Shown: piece after piece, positions 34,918 to 45,547 of the stretch
How the letters are laid out: every line of letters starts with the position of its first letter
Position numbering within the stretch: position 1 is the first letter of the stretch
Source of the DNA: Planifilum fimeticola
GTDB lineage: Bacteria; Bacillota; Bacilli; Thermoactinomycetales; DSM-44946
Assembly: GCF_003001905.1 (NCBI RefSeq)
Contig: NZ_PVNE01000021.1
Span: 1 to 64,000, forward strand
Reading direction: 5' to 3'
DNA: 64,000 nt
Made by a program: the position numbers and the translations under genes
Notes under the pieces: generated by a model
Databases searched by the model: none
What the model was told of the DNA's origin: nothing
The model's input: the letters and a program-made list of their open reading frames with translations, nothing else

Positions 34918-35847
34918 CTAAAACAGACTGAGCTGTACCGGCTCCTCCCGAAGCATCTCCTCTCTTCCGACCTCCTGCGTCAACGCGGTCCCCTCCCCCC
35001 GGCTCGGTTCATTTATGAAACCGACTTCCCTCATGTGCCGCCTCACCCGCGAATACAGCTCCGTCCGGTATTCGTCGGGCGGAAGAGAACCCTCGTACAG
35101 CCGGACCAGGTGGGGGTACTCCCGGGGGAAGGCGGCCTGGATGCGGCGGAAGAACCAGCTTTTCACTGCCGGTTGCAGCCGGAGCACGGACGGCACCACG
35201 AAGCGGGCGCCGCATTCCCTTGCCGCGATCATATAAGACCGAAGCTGTTCATCGGTATCCGAGAGATACGGCAGGATCGGCGCCAGAAACAGGCCCGCCG
35301 GAATCCCCTCCCCATTCAGTTTCCGAACCGCTTCCAGGCGTTGTTTCGGATGTGGAGAGGCGGGCTCCGTCAACCGCCACACCCCCTCATCCAGCGTGCT
35401 CAAACTGATGTTGACCGATGTGAGTACCATCTCCCGGAGGATGTCCCTGTCCCGCAGGATCAAGGGAGATCGCGTGGTGATGCTGGTCGGAATCCGAAAA
35501 TCCCTCAACACCTTCAAAATGGATCGGGTCAGCTTCCATTTCCCTTCCACCGGCTGGTACGGATCGGTGGCCGTCCCGACGGCCACTACCCCGCCTTTCC
35601 ACTTTCCTCGTTTCAGCTCCCGATAAAGCACCTCCGCCGCATCCCGCTTGACGATGACATTGTGCTGAAAGCTGTCATCGGCGTGAAATCCCAGATAGCT
35701 GTGGGTGGGCCGGGCATAACAGAAGTGGCATCCGTGACTGCAACCGCGGTACGGATTAATCGACCAGTTGAAGGGCATGCCCTCCACCCGGTTGAGCACC
35801 GATTTGGAGCGTTTGGGAAAGAGCCTCCGCGGCGTCCGCCCGGCCAT
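34918..35847 (-). CDS. Radical SAM protein, Rv2578c/SplB-like
   Basis: The 309-residue protein has the radical SAM cluster CSHGCHFCYARPTH (near 37-50) with Cys-x3-Cys-x2-Cys spacing, preceded by NPYRGC. It resembles the Rv2578c family, often annotated as spore photoproduct lyase-like or DNA-repair photolyase, whose reaction is not established. ATG 35847 has GGGGGG nine bases upstream; a longer frame to 36000 lacks coding character. It is divergent from leuC. Confidence 0.9.
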   Translation of the reverse strand: MAGRTPRRLFPKRSKSVLNRVEGMPFNWSINPYRGCSHGCHFCYARPTHSYLGFHADDSFQHNVIVKRDAAEVLYRELKRGKWKGGVVAVGTATDPYQPVEGKWKLTRSILKVLRDFRIPTSITTRSPLILRDRDILREMVLTSVNISLSTLDEGVWRLTEPASPHPKQRLEAVRKLNGEGIPAGLFLAPILPYLSDTDEQLRSYMIAARECGARFVVPSVLRLQPAVKSWFFRRIQAAFPREYPHLVRLYEGSLPPDEYRTELYSRVRRHMREVGFINEPSRGEGTALTQEVGREEMLREEPVQLSLF

Positions 35848-36048
35848 CGGAATCCCCCCGAGATACGAACATTTGTTTCTAATATACCACACCCCCTTCC
35901 CTGCTACCACTAACAGAAAACATCCCAAAAAAAGGATTCTCCGATCTGAAACGGCATTTCGCACAGGGAGAGGCGCGCACCGGTTTCGCCGGACTGTCAA
36001 ACGGCCGATCCGATTTGGAAATCGACCCGCAATTCACCCATTTCCCCC

Positions 36049-36076
36049 TTGCCGCCATCGAAAAATTTGTTACAAT
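36049..36076 (+). promoter_or_regulatory. Candidate leuCD promoter
   Basis: TTGCCG (36049-36054), 16 bp, TACAAT (36071-36076). It gives a leader of about 60 nt; there is no room for a T-box or leader peptide, so leucine attenuation of the classical kind is not seen here. Confidence 0.5.
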
Positions 36077-36142
36077 AGATAGCATATATATTTCATACGG
36101 CAACGCTTCGCCGAAAAAAAGAGAATGCAAGGTGAGAGGAAA

Positions 36143-37555
<1,413 letters not shown>

Positions 37556-37576
37556 ACCTCCGTCCCTCGGGGGAGC

Positions 37577-37624
37577 GATTTTTCGTCGTGCGACTCCTGC
37601 CGAGTGAAACCGAGACGAAAAATC
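37577..37624. repeat. 48-bp palindromic repeat, copy 2
   Basis: This copy begins GATTTTTCGTCGTGCGACT and ends GACGAAAAATC. It sits between leuC and leuD, 21 bp after the leuC stop, and would fold in the leuCD transcript. The conserved parts are the terminal stems and the GCGAC-CCTGC core. Confidence 0.65.
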
Positions 37625-37697
37625 CCTTCCTTGATACTTTGTCGCCTCCGGCCCATCCGGAGAATGCCAATCACTTTCGGAATCAGGAGGAGACCGT

Positions 37698-38336
37698 ATG
37701 GAACCGCTCAAAACCCATACCGGCAAGGTGGCTCCCCTTGACCGGGTGAACGTGGACACCGATCAGATCATCCCCAAGCAATTTCTGAAACGGATTGAAC
37801 GGACCGGTTTCGGCCAGTTTCTGTTCTACGATTGGTGCTACGACGAAAAGGGAAACCCCAATCCCGATTTCGTCCTCAACCAGGAGCGCTATCGGGGAGC
37901 GAGCATCCTGCTGACCCGGAACAATTTCGGGTGCGGCTCCTCCAGGGAACACGCCCCCTGGGCATTGATGGACTACGGCTTTCGGGTGATCATCGCCCCT
38001 TCCTTCGCCGACATTTTTTACAACAACTGCTTCAAAAACGGCATCCTTCCCCTCACGCTCCCGGAAGAAGACGTGGAGGAGCTGTTTCGGCGAACGGAAG
38101 AACACGAAGGATACGAACTGGCCGTCGACCTGGAGAACTGCCGCCTGTCCGACAACCACGGACTTCAACTCTCCTTTGAAGTGGATGAATACCGGCGTCA
38201 ATGCCTCCTCCAGGGGCTGGACGACATCGCCATCACCCTGCAACTGGAGGACAAAATCGCCGCCTACGAAGCCCGGTACCCCGAATACTACCTCCCGGAT
38301 CCGGCCGGAGCGGCGGTTCGGGGCGGCGCAAACTGA
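37698..38336 (+). CDS. leuD: 3-isopropylmalate dehydratase small subunit
   Basis: The 212-residue protein has [22 protein letters not shown] near the N-terminus and the substrate-binding signature [16 protein letters not shown] (near 74-89), both hallmarks of LeuD. It supplies the swivel domain of isopropylmalate isomerase. TCAGGAGGAGACC gives an excellent ribosome binding site. The 142-bp gap after leuC, containing a palindromic repeat, is longer than usual for leuCD. Confidence 0.97.
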   Translation: MEPLKTHTGKVAPLDRVNVDTDQIIPKQFLKRIERTGFGQFLFYDWCYDEKGNPNPDFVLNQERYRGASILLTRNNFGCGSSREHAPWALMDYGFRVIIAPSFADIFYNNCFKNGILPLTLPEEDVEELFRRTEEHEGYELAVDLENCRLSDNHGLQLSFEVDEYRRQCLLQGLDDIAITLQLEDKIAAYEARYPEYYLPDPAGAAVRGGAN

Positions 38337-38438
38337 CCCAAGCCGGGACGGAAAACCCATCGCCGAACGGCCAAGGGGGCGCCGCGGATGCCGTTTCCAT
38401 CCACGTCCATTTGCGGAGCAGGTCACTGGAATCGGGTC

Positions 38439-38482
38439 CAAAAAAAGGAGCCGTTTTCCGCTCGGATGCGGAAAACGGCTCC
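38439..38482 (-). terminator. Strong terminator between leuD and putP
   Basis: A perfect 15-bp stem (GGAGCCGTTTTCCGC, 38447-38461, with 38468-38482) closes a 6-nt loop. The minus strand continues with TTTTTTT, so it terminates putP. It may also halt leuCD transcripts coming the other way. Confidence 0.85.
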
Positions 38483-38529
38483 GTTCATGATGGAGGATGC
38501 ACAGATCCGTCCCCTTTCGGAAGGGCTCC

Positions 38530-40017
38530 TCACTCCCCTTCCAAGGGACGGGTGGACCGATCGAATTCCTCCAGGACCTCCTTGGGAGGCGGCGGGGTGA
38601 GCAGGCTCACCACCACGATCGCGATCACCCCGAGCACAAAGGCGGGCAGCAATTCGTAGAGGAAATCCGACAGACCCAGAACGTTTTTCCACAGGATCAC
38701 CGTGGCGGCGCCGGTGATGATCCCGGCGTAGGCCCCGTACACATTCATCCGCTTCCAGTAAAGGGAGAGGAGGACCAGCGGACCGAAGGTGGCACCCAGT
38801 CCCGCCCAAGCGTAGGAGACCAGCTCCAGGACGTTCTGCTCCTGGGCGAAGGAGAGGTAGATGGCAATCACCGCGACGAGCAGCACGCCGATGCGCCCCA
38901 CCCAGATCAATTCCTTCTCCGAAGCGTTTTTGCGGAACAGGCGTTTGTAGAAGTCCTCCGCCAGGGCGGTGGACGTGACCAGCAGGAAGGAGTCCACCGT
39001 GCTCATGATGGCCGCCATGATCGCCGCCAGCATGAATCCGGCGACCCAGGGATTGAAGAGCAGGTTGGACAAAGCGATGAAGATATGCTCCGGATCCGCC
39101 ACGGAAACCAACCCTTTATCCGCCGCGGCAAATCCGACAAATCCCGTGAGAATGGCGCCGTACAGGGTGAGCACCACCCAGATCATGGCCAGCATCGTCG
39201 ATTTGGCCAGCATTTGGGGGCTCTTGATGGCCATGAACCGGACCAGAATGTGGGGTTGACCGAAATAGCCCAGCCCCCAGGCCAGATTGCCGGCGATGAA
39301 GGAAAAGATGGCAAGGGCGCCGACATTTTCGCCGACCAGTCCCAGATGCATCGGGCTGGAAGCGGCGATGGTGTCCACCGTTTCGCCGAATCCTCCCATG
39401 TAGACGATCACGGCCACGGGCATGATCAGCAGGGCGAAAAACATCAGAAGCCCCTGAAACAGGTCGGTCCAGCTGACCGCCAAAAACCCGCCCAAAAAGG
39501 TGTATCCGACGATGACGACGGCGCCGATAAACACCGCTACGGCGAAGTCCGCGCCGTAGGCCGCCTCAAACAGCTTGCCGGCCCCGACCAGCCCGGATGC
39601 CGTGTAGAAGAGGAAGAAGAGAAAGATCATCAGGGCGGACAATACCCGCAGGAAACGCGTCTTGTCCCGAAACCGAAACTCGAAATAATCGGGAAGGGTC
39701 AGGGCATCCAGCACCTGGGTGTACCGGCGGAGCCGTTTGGAAGTATAGATCCAGTTCAACAAGGTCCCTGTCGCCAACCCGATGGCGATCCAGAGGGATC
39801 CCATCCCCACTCCGAAGGCGAAGCCGGGCAGCCCCAGCAAGAGCCAGCCGCTCATGTCGCTCGCCTGGGCGCTCATGGCCGTGACCCAACTGCCCAACCT
39901 CCTGCCGCCCAGCACGTAGTCGGAGAAGGTTTGGGTCATCCGGTACGTGATGACCCCGATGACCAACATGGCTACCAGATAAAGCGAAAAGGTGATGATG
40001 GAACCGTTAAGAGCCAT
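38530..40017 (-). CDS. putP: Sodium/proline symporter
   Basis: The 495-residue protein has about 13 membrane helices and the sodium:solute symporter fold. Landmarks are SDYVLGGRRLGSWVTAMSAQASDMSGWLLLGLPG (sodium site region, about 32-65) and the long SSF motif region GYFGQPHILVRFMAIKS near 250. The closest known type is PutP/OpuE for proline uptake. ATG 40017 lies two bases after the stop of a 32-codon ORF that resembles symporter small accessory proteins. A strong terminator follows. Confidence 0.93.
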   Translation of the reverse strand: MALNGSIITFSLYLVAMLVIGVITYRMTQTFSDYVLGGRRLGSWVTAMSAQASDMSGWLLLGLPGFAFGVGMGSLWIAIGLATGTLLNWIYTSKRLRRYTQVLDALTLPDYFEFRFRDKTRFLRVLSALMIFLFFLFYTASGLVGAGKLFEAAYGADFAVAVFIGAVVIVGYTFLGGFLAVSWTDLFQGLLMFFALLIMPVAVIVYMGGFGETVDTIAASSPMHLGLVGENVGALAIFSFIAGNLAWGLGYFGQPHILVRFMAIKSPQMLAKSTMLAMIWVVLTLYGAILTGFVGFAAADKGLVSVADPEHIFIALSNLLFNPWVAGFMLAAIMAAIMSTVDSFLLVTSTALAEDFYKRLFRKNASEKELIWVGRIGVLLVAVIAIYLSFAQEQNVLELVSYAWAGLGATFGPLVLLSLYWKRMNVYGAYAGIITGAATVILWKNVLGLSDFLYELLPAFVLGVIAIVVVSLLTPPPPKEVLEEFDRSTRPLEGE

Positions 40018-40018
40018 A

Positions 40019-40117
40019 TCAGGACCACTTCCTTCTCTCGCGCAGATAATAGACAATTCCGATGATCATCAGAAGATTCATCGGAACGAGAAAGAAAAAC
40101 CACGTCAGGAAAGGCAT
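40019..40117 (-). CDS. Symporter small accessory protein
   Basis: ATG 40117, behind AAAAGGGGG, starts a 32-residue frame: MPFLTWFFFLVPMNLLM, then a hydrophobic continuation and a basic tail YYLRERRKW. It forms one membrane helix. Its TGA is separated by a single base from the putP ATG, so the pair is tightly coupled. Tiny proteins of this kind precede sodium:solute symporter genes in many Bacillota and are thought to assist the symporter; the mechanism is not known. Confidence 0.7.
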   Translation of the reverse strand: MPFLTWFFFLVPMNLLMIIGIVYYLRERRKWS

Positions 40118-40219
40118 GGCATCGCCCCCTTTTTGAAAAGGCTTTCATCATGTTATCATCATACCACAAAACGTGAACAAAATTTGACAAACAAATATAA
40201 CCATCCGACGCCTTCGTTC

Positions 40220-40423
40220 TCATCCCCGAAACATCTGTTTCTGCTGCACGATCACGCGTCTCGCCGAAAGATATGTGTCCTTGTCGATCAAGCCCAACCG
40301 GTGCATCTCCTCCAATTCCTCTTCCATCATTTCCAAGTCCCCCAACCGATCCCCCGTGTAAATCCATATGCCAAACCGTTTCAGAAGCAGGCGGACGTCT
40401 TCCATCGTACGAACCGAAAACAC
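40220..40423 (-). CDS. yqgQ: YqgQ family protein
   Basis: The 67-residue protein matches YqgQ (DUF910): MEDVRLLLKRFGIWIYTGDRLGDLEMMEEELEEMHRLGLI, with the family's DVQxLL...GDR..E...M..EL pattern. It is a small helical protein of unknown role usually encoded near glucokinase in Bacillus, though not here. GTG 40423 has GGGAGAG at about 8 nt; ATG 40405 is the alternative. Confidence 0.85.
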   Translation of the reverse strand: MFSVRTMEDVRLLLKRFGIWIYTGDRLGDLEMMEEELEEMHRLGLIDKDTYLSARRVIVQQKQMFRG

Positions 40424-40514
40424 GGATCTTCTCTCCCGACTCTTCGTTTGACCTTTTGCTTGCCACCCATGTTACAATGGAGAGAAGGATCGATGCAAGC
40501 GAAGGATGTGACCC

Positions 40515-40910
40515 ATGGCCTACTCCGATTTCATACAGGTGAAACGCCTCCGGGGAGAACTCCTGCTTTCCCAGAAGCGAAACCGTTGGGGGTGCACCCT
40601 GACCACCAAGGAACTGATTTTCCAGAAACCGCACATCTCCTATCATCTTCTCCTGGACGATATCATCGGCATTGTCCCCTTTCGCCCGAAACGCCGGACC
40701 CGGGGCGAGGGATGGAACGACCAGTGGGAAAACCCGGACCTTTCTTCCTCCACCTATAAAATCACCGCCAGCCGGCTGACGATCATCCGCCGGAACGGGG
40801 CCGTCAGGCGGGGACAGACGGACCTGATCCTTCCCCTCAACCAGCGCTTTCTCCGCTATTTCCAGGAACACACCGACTTCACCGCCCTGCCGACGGACGG
40901 CCTCTTGTGA
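40515..40910 (+). CDS. Conserved-looking hypothetical protein, 131 residues
   Basis: I do not recognise this family. The protein is soluble, beta-strand rich (KRLRGELLLSQKRNRWGCTLTTKELIFQK, ISYHLLLDDIIGIVPF) with a later ASRLTIIRRNG segment and an aromatic C-terminus; the pattern is compatible with a small PH-like or beta-barrel fold. ATG 40515 follows AAGGATGTGA. It is divergent from yqgQ, with TACAAT at 40474-40479 as a possible -10, and is followed by two hairpins that end its transcript. Confidence 0.7.
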   Translation: MAYSDFIQVKRLRGELLLSQKRNRWGCTLTTKELIFQKPHISYHLLLDDIIGIVPFRPKRRTRGEGWNDQWENPDLSSSTYKITASRLTIIRRNGAVRRGQTDLILPLNQRFLRYFQEHTDFTALPTDGLL

Positions 40911-40972
40911 CCCCCAAAAAAATAAGCGATCGCCCTTCCCGGAGGAGGCAGGCAATCGCTTCTTTCGTTTCC

Positions 40973-41000
40973 GGGAGCCGGAGTTTTCCGGCTCCCTTTT
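40973..41000 (+). terminator. Terminator after the 131-residue gene
   Basis: GGGAGCCGGA (40973-40982) and TCCGGCTCCC (40987-40996) make a perfect 10-bp stem with a GTTT loop followed by TTTT. A weaker hairpin with AAGCGAT/AATCGCTT ends lies just before it at 40924-40962. It abuts the bioY stop and could also affect that transcript. Confidence 0.8.
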
Positions 41001-41587
41001 CATGCATTCGGTCCCTTCCCGGAATCGAAGGAGCGCTTCGCCCGGGACGGAAGAATCGGATACGCCCGGTAGACGCCAAAGGCGACAAAAGCGGCGATAA
41101 CCGCCTTGATCAGGTCTCCGACGATGAAGGGCAAAACTCCCGTCAGCAGGGCCTCCTTCCAGCCCAGCCCCACCCCCGTCACCAGCCAGAGCACGCCTCC
41201 GGCATAGATCAAAAGCATCCCGCCCAGCACATGGTACACCGTCAGTTTCCAGACCGAGAGGCGGGTGCTGCGCTCGGAAAGAAACCCGATCAACCAGGCT
41301 GCCAAAATCCAACTCCAAATGTACCCGGCCGTCGGCCCCGCCAAAACGGCCAGCCCCCCTTTCCCCCCGGCCAGCAGAGGGGCGCCGAAAGCCACCAGCA
41401 AGATGAAAACCGCCATGCTGGCCGCTCCCCAGCGGGATCCCAGCACCGATCCCGCCATCATCACGACCATCGTCTGCAATGTGATCGGAATCGGCAGGGG
41501 AATCTGAATTTGCCCCGCCACCGCCACGATCGCGGCGAACATCGCCGCCAGAATCATATTGCGCAACACCAAAACCCTTCCGGACAA
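41000..41587 (-). CDS. bioY: Biotin transporter BioY
   Basis: The 195-residue membrane protein has six hydrophobic helices and the BioY core PITLQTMVVMMAGSVLG (about 35-51) and AGPTAGYIWSWILAAWLIG (about 84-102). BioY is the S-component of the ECF biotin importer and needs the shared EcfA/EcfT module encoded elsewhere. TTG 41587 follows AGAGGTGAGAG. A BirA box and promoter lie immediately upstream, so biotin availability should control expression. Confidence 0.94.
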   Translation of the reverse strand: MSGRVLVLRNMILAAMFAAIVAVAGQIQIPLPIPITLQTMVVMMAGSVLGSRWGAASMAVFILLVAFGAPLLAGGKGGLAVLAGPTAGYIWSWILAAWLIGFLSERSTRLSVWKLTVYHVLGGMLLIYAGGVLWLVTGVGLGWKEALLTGVLPFIVGDLIKAVIAAFVAFGVYRAYPILPSRAKRSFDSGKGPNA

Positions 41588-41634
41588 CTTCTCTCACCTC
41601 TTTCACCACGCGATGATCAATGCATGCAACGGCA

Positions 41635-41691
41635 ACAGCATAAAAAAAGAGGTTGACAATTGTCAACCTCTTTTCATTTTCAGGTTAACAT
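41635..41691 (-). promoter_or_regulatory. BirA box and bioY promoter
   Basis: On the minus strand ATGTTAACC (41691-41683), 14 bp, GGTTGACAA (41668-41660) match the Bacillus BirA operator (TTGTTAACC-N14/15-GGTTTACAA) with few changes. The right half contains the -35 TTGACA (41666-41661), followed by 18 bp and TATGCT (41642-41637). BirA bound here would block the promoter when biotin is plentiful. Confidence 0.8.
41642..41674 (-). terminator. speE terminator that overlaps the bioY promoter
   Basis: GAGGTTGAC and GTCAACCTC (41649-41670) pair around AATT and are extended by AAAA/TTTT; on the minus strand the stem runs into a total of seven Ts. It lies 33 bp after the speE stop. The same bases supply the bioY -35 hexamer and one half of the BirA box. 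Confidence 0.8.
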
Positions 41692-41706
41692 TTCTGTTGC
41701 GCCCGA

Positions 41707-42588
41707 TTATTTCTCGCCCAACAGCTCCCGCACATAATTGGGCAGCCGGAAGCAACTGCGGACGATCTCCGGGTTGACATACCGGGTGTCTTCGTCACGC
41801 AACCGCTCTTCGATCCCATCCAGGGGATCCGGCCGCTTGGAAGCCAGGGTGAAACTCCAAATCCCTCCGGGATACGTGGGGATGGTGGCCAAATAGGTGC
41901 GAACATAAGGGAACAGTGTCATCAGGGTTCGGCGGACTTTGGTCAGCACCTGAGGATGAAAAACGGGCGACTCGCTCTGGCAGACCATGATCCCGTCGTC
42001 CTTGAGCGCCCGGTGGACGTCGCGATAAAAAGGCTCTTCAAACAGAACTTTCGCCGGGCCCACGGGGTCCGACGAATCGACGATAAACACGTCGTATTCC
42101 CCTTTTTTCTCTTTCACAAAGGCCGCCCCGTCCTCAAACACGAACCGGATGCGCGGATCGGGCTCCCCTTCTCCGGCGATCGACGGAAGATACTTCCGGG
42201 AGACGTTCACCACCCCGGGATCAATCTCCACCATGTCCACCCGCTTCACAGACGGGTATTTGACCGCTTCCCGGACCGCCCCGCAGTCCCCGCCTCCGAT
42301 GATGCACACGGTGGACGGATCCGGATGGGCCGCGAGGGGAATGTGGGTGATCATTTCGTTGTAGATCCAGCCATCCCGCTCCGTCGTCTGCACAATCCCA
42401 TCCAACACCAGAGCCCGGCCAAATCCCTCCGTCTCGATGATCGAAATCTCCTGAAAGGCAGACCTCTCCTGATGCAGCAACGATTTTACCTTCCAATTGA
42501 CCCGAAAGCCGTATTCTTCCTCGGAATCGGACAACCACCAACCGTCTTCCCGGCGGACATACCCTTTGCCGTACTGCTCCTTCTCCAT
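41707..42588 (-). CDS. speE: Spermidine synthase-like aminopropyltransferase
   Basis: The 293-residue protein contains the spermidine synthase signatures GFGRALVLDGIVQTTERDGWIYNEMITH (about 55-82), VCIIGGGDCGAVREAVKYPSVKRVDMVEID (about 93-122) and VFIVDSSDPVGPAKVLF (about 164-180). These include the Asp residues for decarboxylated SAM and putrescine. It transfers an aminopropyl group to a diamine. A Gly-rich lead-in precedes it, and GGAGG lies 5 nt before ATG 42588. No speA/speB/speD is adjacent. Its terminator is embedded in the bioY control region. Confidence 0.93.
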   Translation of the reverse strand: MEKEQYGKGYVRREDGWWLSDSEEEYGFRVNWKVKSLLHQERSAFQEISIIETEGFGRALVLDGIVQTTERDGWIYNEMITHIPLAAHPDPSTVCIIGGGDCGAVREAVKYPSVKRVDMVEIDPGVVNVSRKYLPSIAGEGEPDPRIRFVFEDGAAFVKEKKGEYDVFIVDSSDPVGPAKVLFEEPFYRDVHRALKDDGIMVCQSESPVFHPQVLTKVRRTLMTLFPYVRTYLATIPTYPGGIWSFTLASKRPDPLDGIEERLRDEDTRYVNPEIVRSCFRLPNYVRELLGEK

Positions 42589-42727
42589 GTCAACCTCCTT
42601 ACACCCTCCGCGTTTTTTTCATTGTAACACAATTGCCCATGCCCTTCCCCCGCCTGGGGATTCGCCCTGAACGAACGACCTGTCCCGACATATGATAATA
42701 CGACATCAGTGGACGGGAGTGGAAGCC

Positions 42728-43456
<729 letters not shown>

Positions 43457-43853
43457 AAACAAGAAAAGAAGGAAATCCGTCGCGGAAAGGCGTATAAACA
43501 ATGGAGCGAAAAAAAGCCGCGGATTCATCGAAGAAACCGAAAGAGGCGCTGAAGTGGGGCAGACGGAAACGCGAGAAAGCCACAAGAACAGGGACCTGGA
43601 ACGGGTCCCTGAAATCGAGGGATTTGTTTATCGGGTCATCCAGAACGCAAACACACGTCCATGCGGGAGAAAGTTTCGAGGGGCCAAAACGATCCATGAA
43701 CGTCCAGCTAGGGGAGTCAACCGGACCCACCGTCCGGAAAACCCGCCAAGGATCGCTGTTTGGAATTTGGGCCACGATCATAATGATAAAGGATAATTGC
43801 AGTCCGTTTCAGCCTTCATGCACCCGTCCTGGTTTATTTCGCGCGGCGGGAAC
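43457..43853. other. Intergenic region with a doubtful basic ORF
   Basis: A 154-codon plus-strand frame (43501-43962) begins MERKKAADSSKKPKEALKWG and is very rich in Lys, Arg and Ser. Its start has only a weak GGAAAGG at 10 nt, and its last third overlaps the gene on the other strand. It may be a small basic spore or nucleic-acid-associated protein or non-coding. A hairpin GGGACC/GGTCCC lies at about 43591-43608. Confidence 0.35.
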
Positions 43854-44216
43854 TCAAGGGGTTACGCCTTCCTTGATGCGCCCCAGCTCGTCATGCAAGC
43901 GGTGGGCCCAGCCCCTTTCCCCCATCTCCTCAGCCAGACGGGCCATCTCTTCAAGCTTGTGAACCTTCCAACAATATTCCAGGTTGGCATCCAGCGCCCC
44001 CTCCCATTCCGAAAGGAAGGGACGGGGAATGGTCCCGATCAATTTGTTGTATTCGTGCAACCGGGCAATCGTCCATTCGAACCAGTGTTTCTTGTTCGGA
44101 TGGACCGTAAGGGCATCCAAGGATTCCAGCCATTGATTCAGATCGATCAAAGTCAGCCGTTGTCCCGAACGGTACTTCCACCACAATTCCGCCAAACGCC
44201 TGTGGAAAAGTTCCAT
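43854..44216 (-). CDS. Hypothetical helical protein, about 120 residues
   Basis: The protein begins MELFHRRLAELWWKYRSG and is almost entirely helical with many Trp, His and Glu residues (HWFEWTIARLHEYNKLIG; LEYCWKVHKLEEMARLAEEMGERGW). This recalls small Bacillales proteins annotated only by DUF numbers (DUF7667-like), but the match is by eye. ATG 44216 has a weak GGAT; GTG 44237 is in frame. No clear operon partner. Confidence 0.6.
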   Translation of the reverse strand: MELFHRRLAELWWKYRSGQRLTLIDLNQWLESLDALTVHPNKKHWFEWTIARLHEYNKLIGTIPRPFLSEWEGALDANLEYCWKVHKLEEMARLAEEMGERGWAHRLHDELGRIKEGVTP

Positions 44217-44365
44217 GATCGATCCGCTGCCACCCACCCACCCGGACCAATGCCCTTAGGGGGCTCAATTTGTCCCATCCGCATCCGAGATGCAACCGGG
44301 GCATCAGTGCCCGGTTTGCGCACGGCAGCAGGCTTCACCTCCTCATCTCCAGAAATTGAAACAGC

Positions 44366-44395
44366 ATCCAACAATATGAATATGTGATGTTGGAA
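44366..44395. repeat. Inverted repeat upstream of the GntR gene
   Basis: CCAACA and TGTTGG, extended by flanking CAT/GATG symmetry, are separated by 14 bp in the 295-bp gap between a hypothetical gene and the GntR regulator. It could be an operator or a weak hairpin. Confidence 0.35.
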
Positions 44396-44532
44396 GCATA
44401 TTTGGTCATTACCAGTTCCCATCTTCAGTATAATGCGATTTTTGTCCGCATGTCAACCCCTAACGCTCCCTTTGAGCTTGTGATAATATATCTATGGTGC
44501 TCCATGGTACGGTTGCGAAGTGAGGTGTCTTC

Positions 44533-45324
44533 GTGACGAAAACGAAGATCGATGAAGTGAAGGAAATCCTTGCCCGGCGGATTGAAGAGGGCGCTTACGC
44601 GCCGGGACAGCGGCTGCCTTCCGAACGGGAGCTGGCGGAAGAGATGAAAACCAGCCGCCCCACCATCCGCGCGGCGCTTCTCCGGCTGCAATCGGAAAAC
44701 AAAGTGGATATCGTCCCTCGCAGCGGGGTTTATGTGAGATTTTCCACAACCAAGGTGACCGTGGGCTCCGCCAGTTCCCTGCTATTCCTTACCGGGCCGG
44801 TGGGGAATCAGCAGACCGAATCCATGCAAGTCCGCGAAAACCGGGAGCCCTACGCCTACGCCTTCACGCGCTATTCCGAACCCCCGACGCTTCGGGCCGC
44901 CGGAAAGGAAATCGGTGAAAAACTGAACATCGGCCCGGAAGTGGAAGTGTGGCATTGCCGCGGGGTACATGTGGTTTCCCAGGTGCCCTTCCGCGTGTTT
45001 GACAGCTACTACCCGGCATCGCTTCTGAAGGGTTGGCGGAAAGAAGGCGACGAGGAGATCATCCCCGCCTCCCGTTGGCTCCGCGACAACAAGGGAATGC
45101 GCCCTTCCCGCGCGGTCGAACGGCTGAATGTTCGCATGCCGACCGCCGAGGAAGCGGCCGCCCTCCGCATCGCGAGAAGCCAACCGGTTCTGGAAATGGA
45201 CCGCTGGATGTGGGCGAAGGACAGTAAGAAAAAAGAGATCCTTTGCGAATACAGCCGGATCGTGTTCAACGCTTCCCTGCACCAATTCGTCTACGAATAC
45301 CCGCTGCGGGAATTCGACGGGTGA
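44533..45324 (+). CDS. GntR-family (HutC subfamily) transcriptional regulator
   Basis: The 263-residue protein has an N-terminal winged helix (LARRIEEGAYAPGQRLPSERELAEEMKTSRPTIRAALLRLQ, about 13-53) and a C-terminal UTRA/HutC ligand-binding domain (about 85-255; AGKEIGEKLNIGPEVEVWHCRGV, EYSRIVFNASLHQFVYEYPL). HutC-type regulators respond to sugars, histidine derivatives or fatty acids. GTG 44533 follows GAGGTG. A terminator follows, so it is transcribed alone. The neighbouring CDF exporter is the nearest conceivable target, though this is speculative. Confidence 0.92.
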   Translation: MTKTKIDEVKEILARRIEEGAYAPGQRLPSERELAEEMKTSRPTIRAALLRLQSENKVDIVPRSGVYVRFSTTKVTVGSASSLLFLTGPVGNQQTESMQVRENREPYAYAFTRYSEPPTLRAAGKEIGEKLNIGPEVEVWHCRGVHVVSQVPFRVFDSYYPASLLKGWRKEGDEEIIPASRWLRDNKGMRPSRAVERLNVRMPTAEEAAALRIARSQPVLEMDRWMWAKDSKKKEILCEYSRIVFNASLHQFVYEYPLREFDG

Positions 45325-45443
45325 TCGGTCCCGCGAAGGAATGGAACTTTTCTCTTCCATTGAGTATAATGAGGGCGATAATCGGCATGCCCGGGGAGTT
45401 TTCCGCCATGATTCGAAAACCGATGCCATCGATCAAAAATACG

Positions 45444-45480
45444 AAACCCGGTGACGCAGAACGTCACCGGGTTTCCTGTT
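45444..45480 (+). terminator. Terminator of the GntR-family gene
   Basis: AAACCCGGTGACG (45444-45456) pairs perfectly with CGTCACCGGGTTT (45462-45474) around CAGAA, followed by CCTGTTTG. Confidence 0.85.
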
Positions 45481-45547
45481 TGCCCAACCGCAAATTCTCT
45501 GCATGAACACCAATTTTTTCGAGCACACCATAAGGGGAGGGTTACCG

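Noticed and set aside
35848-36142. T-box or leucine leader peptide ahead of leuC
   Set aside because: The mapped promoter leaves only about 60 nt of leader, with no TGGTACCGCG-like T-box sequence and no Leu-rich ORF.
43501-43962. A 154-codon basic ORF
   Set aside because: Its start is weak and its 3' third lies opposite a better-supported gene, so it is not called as a gene.
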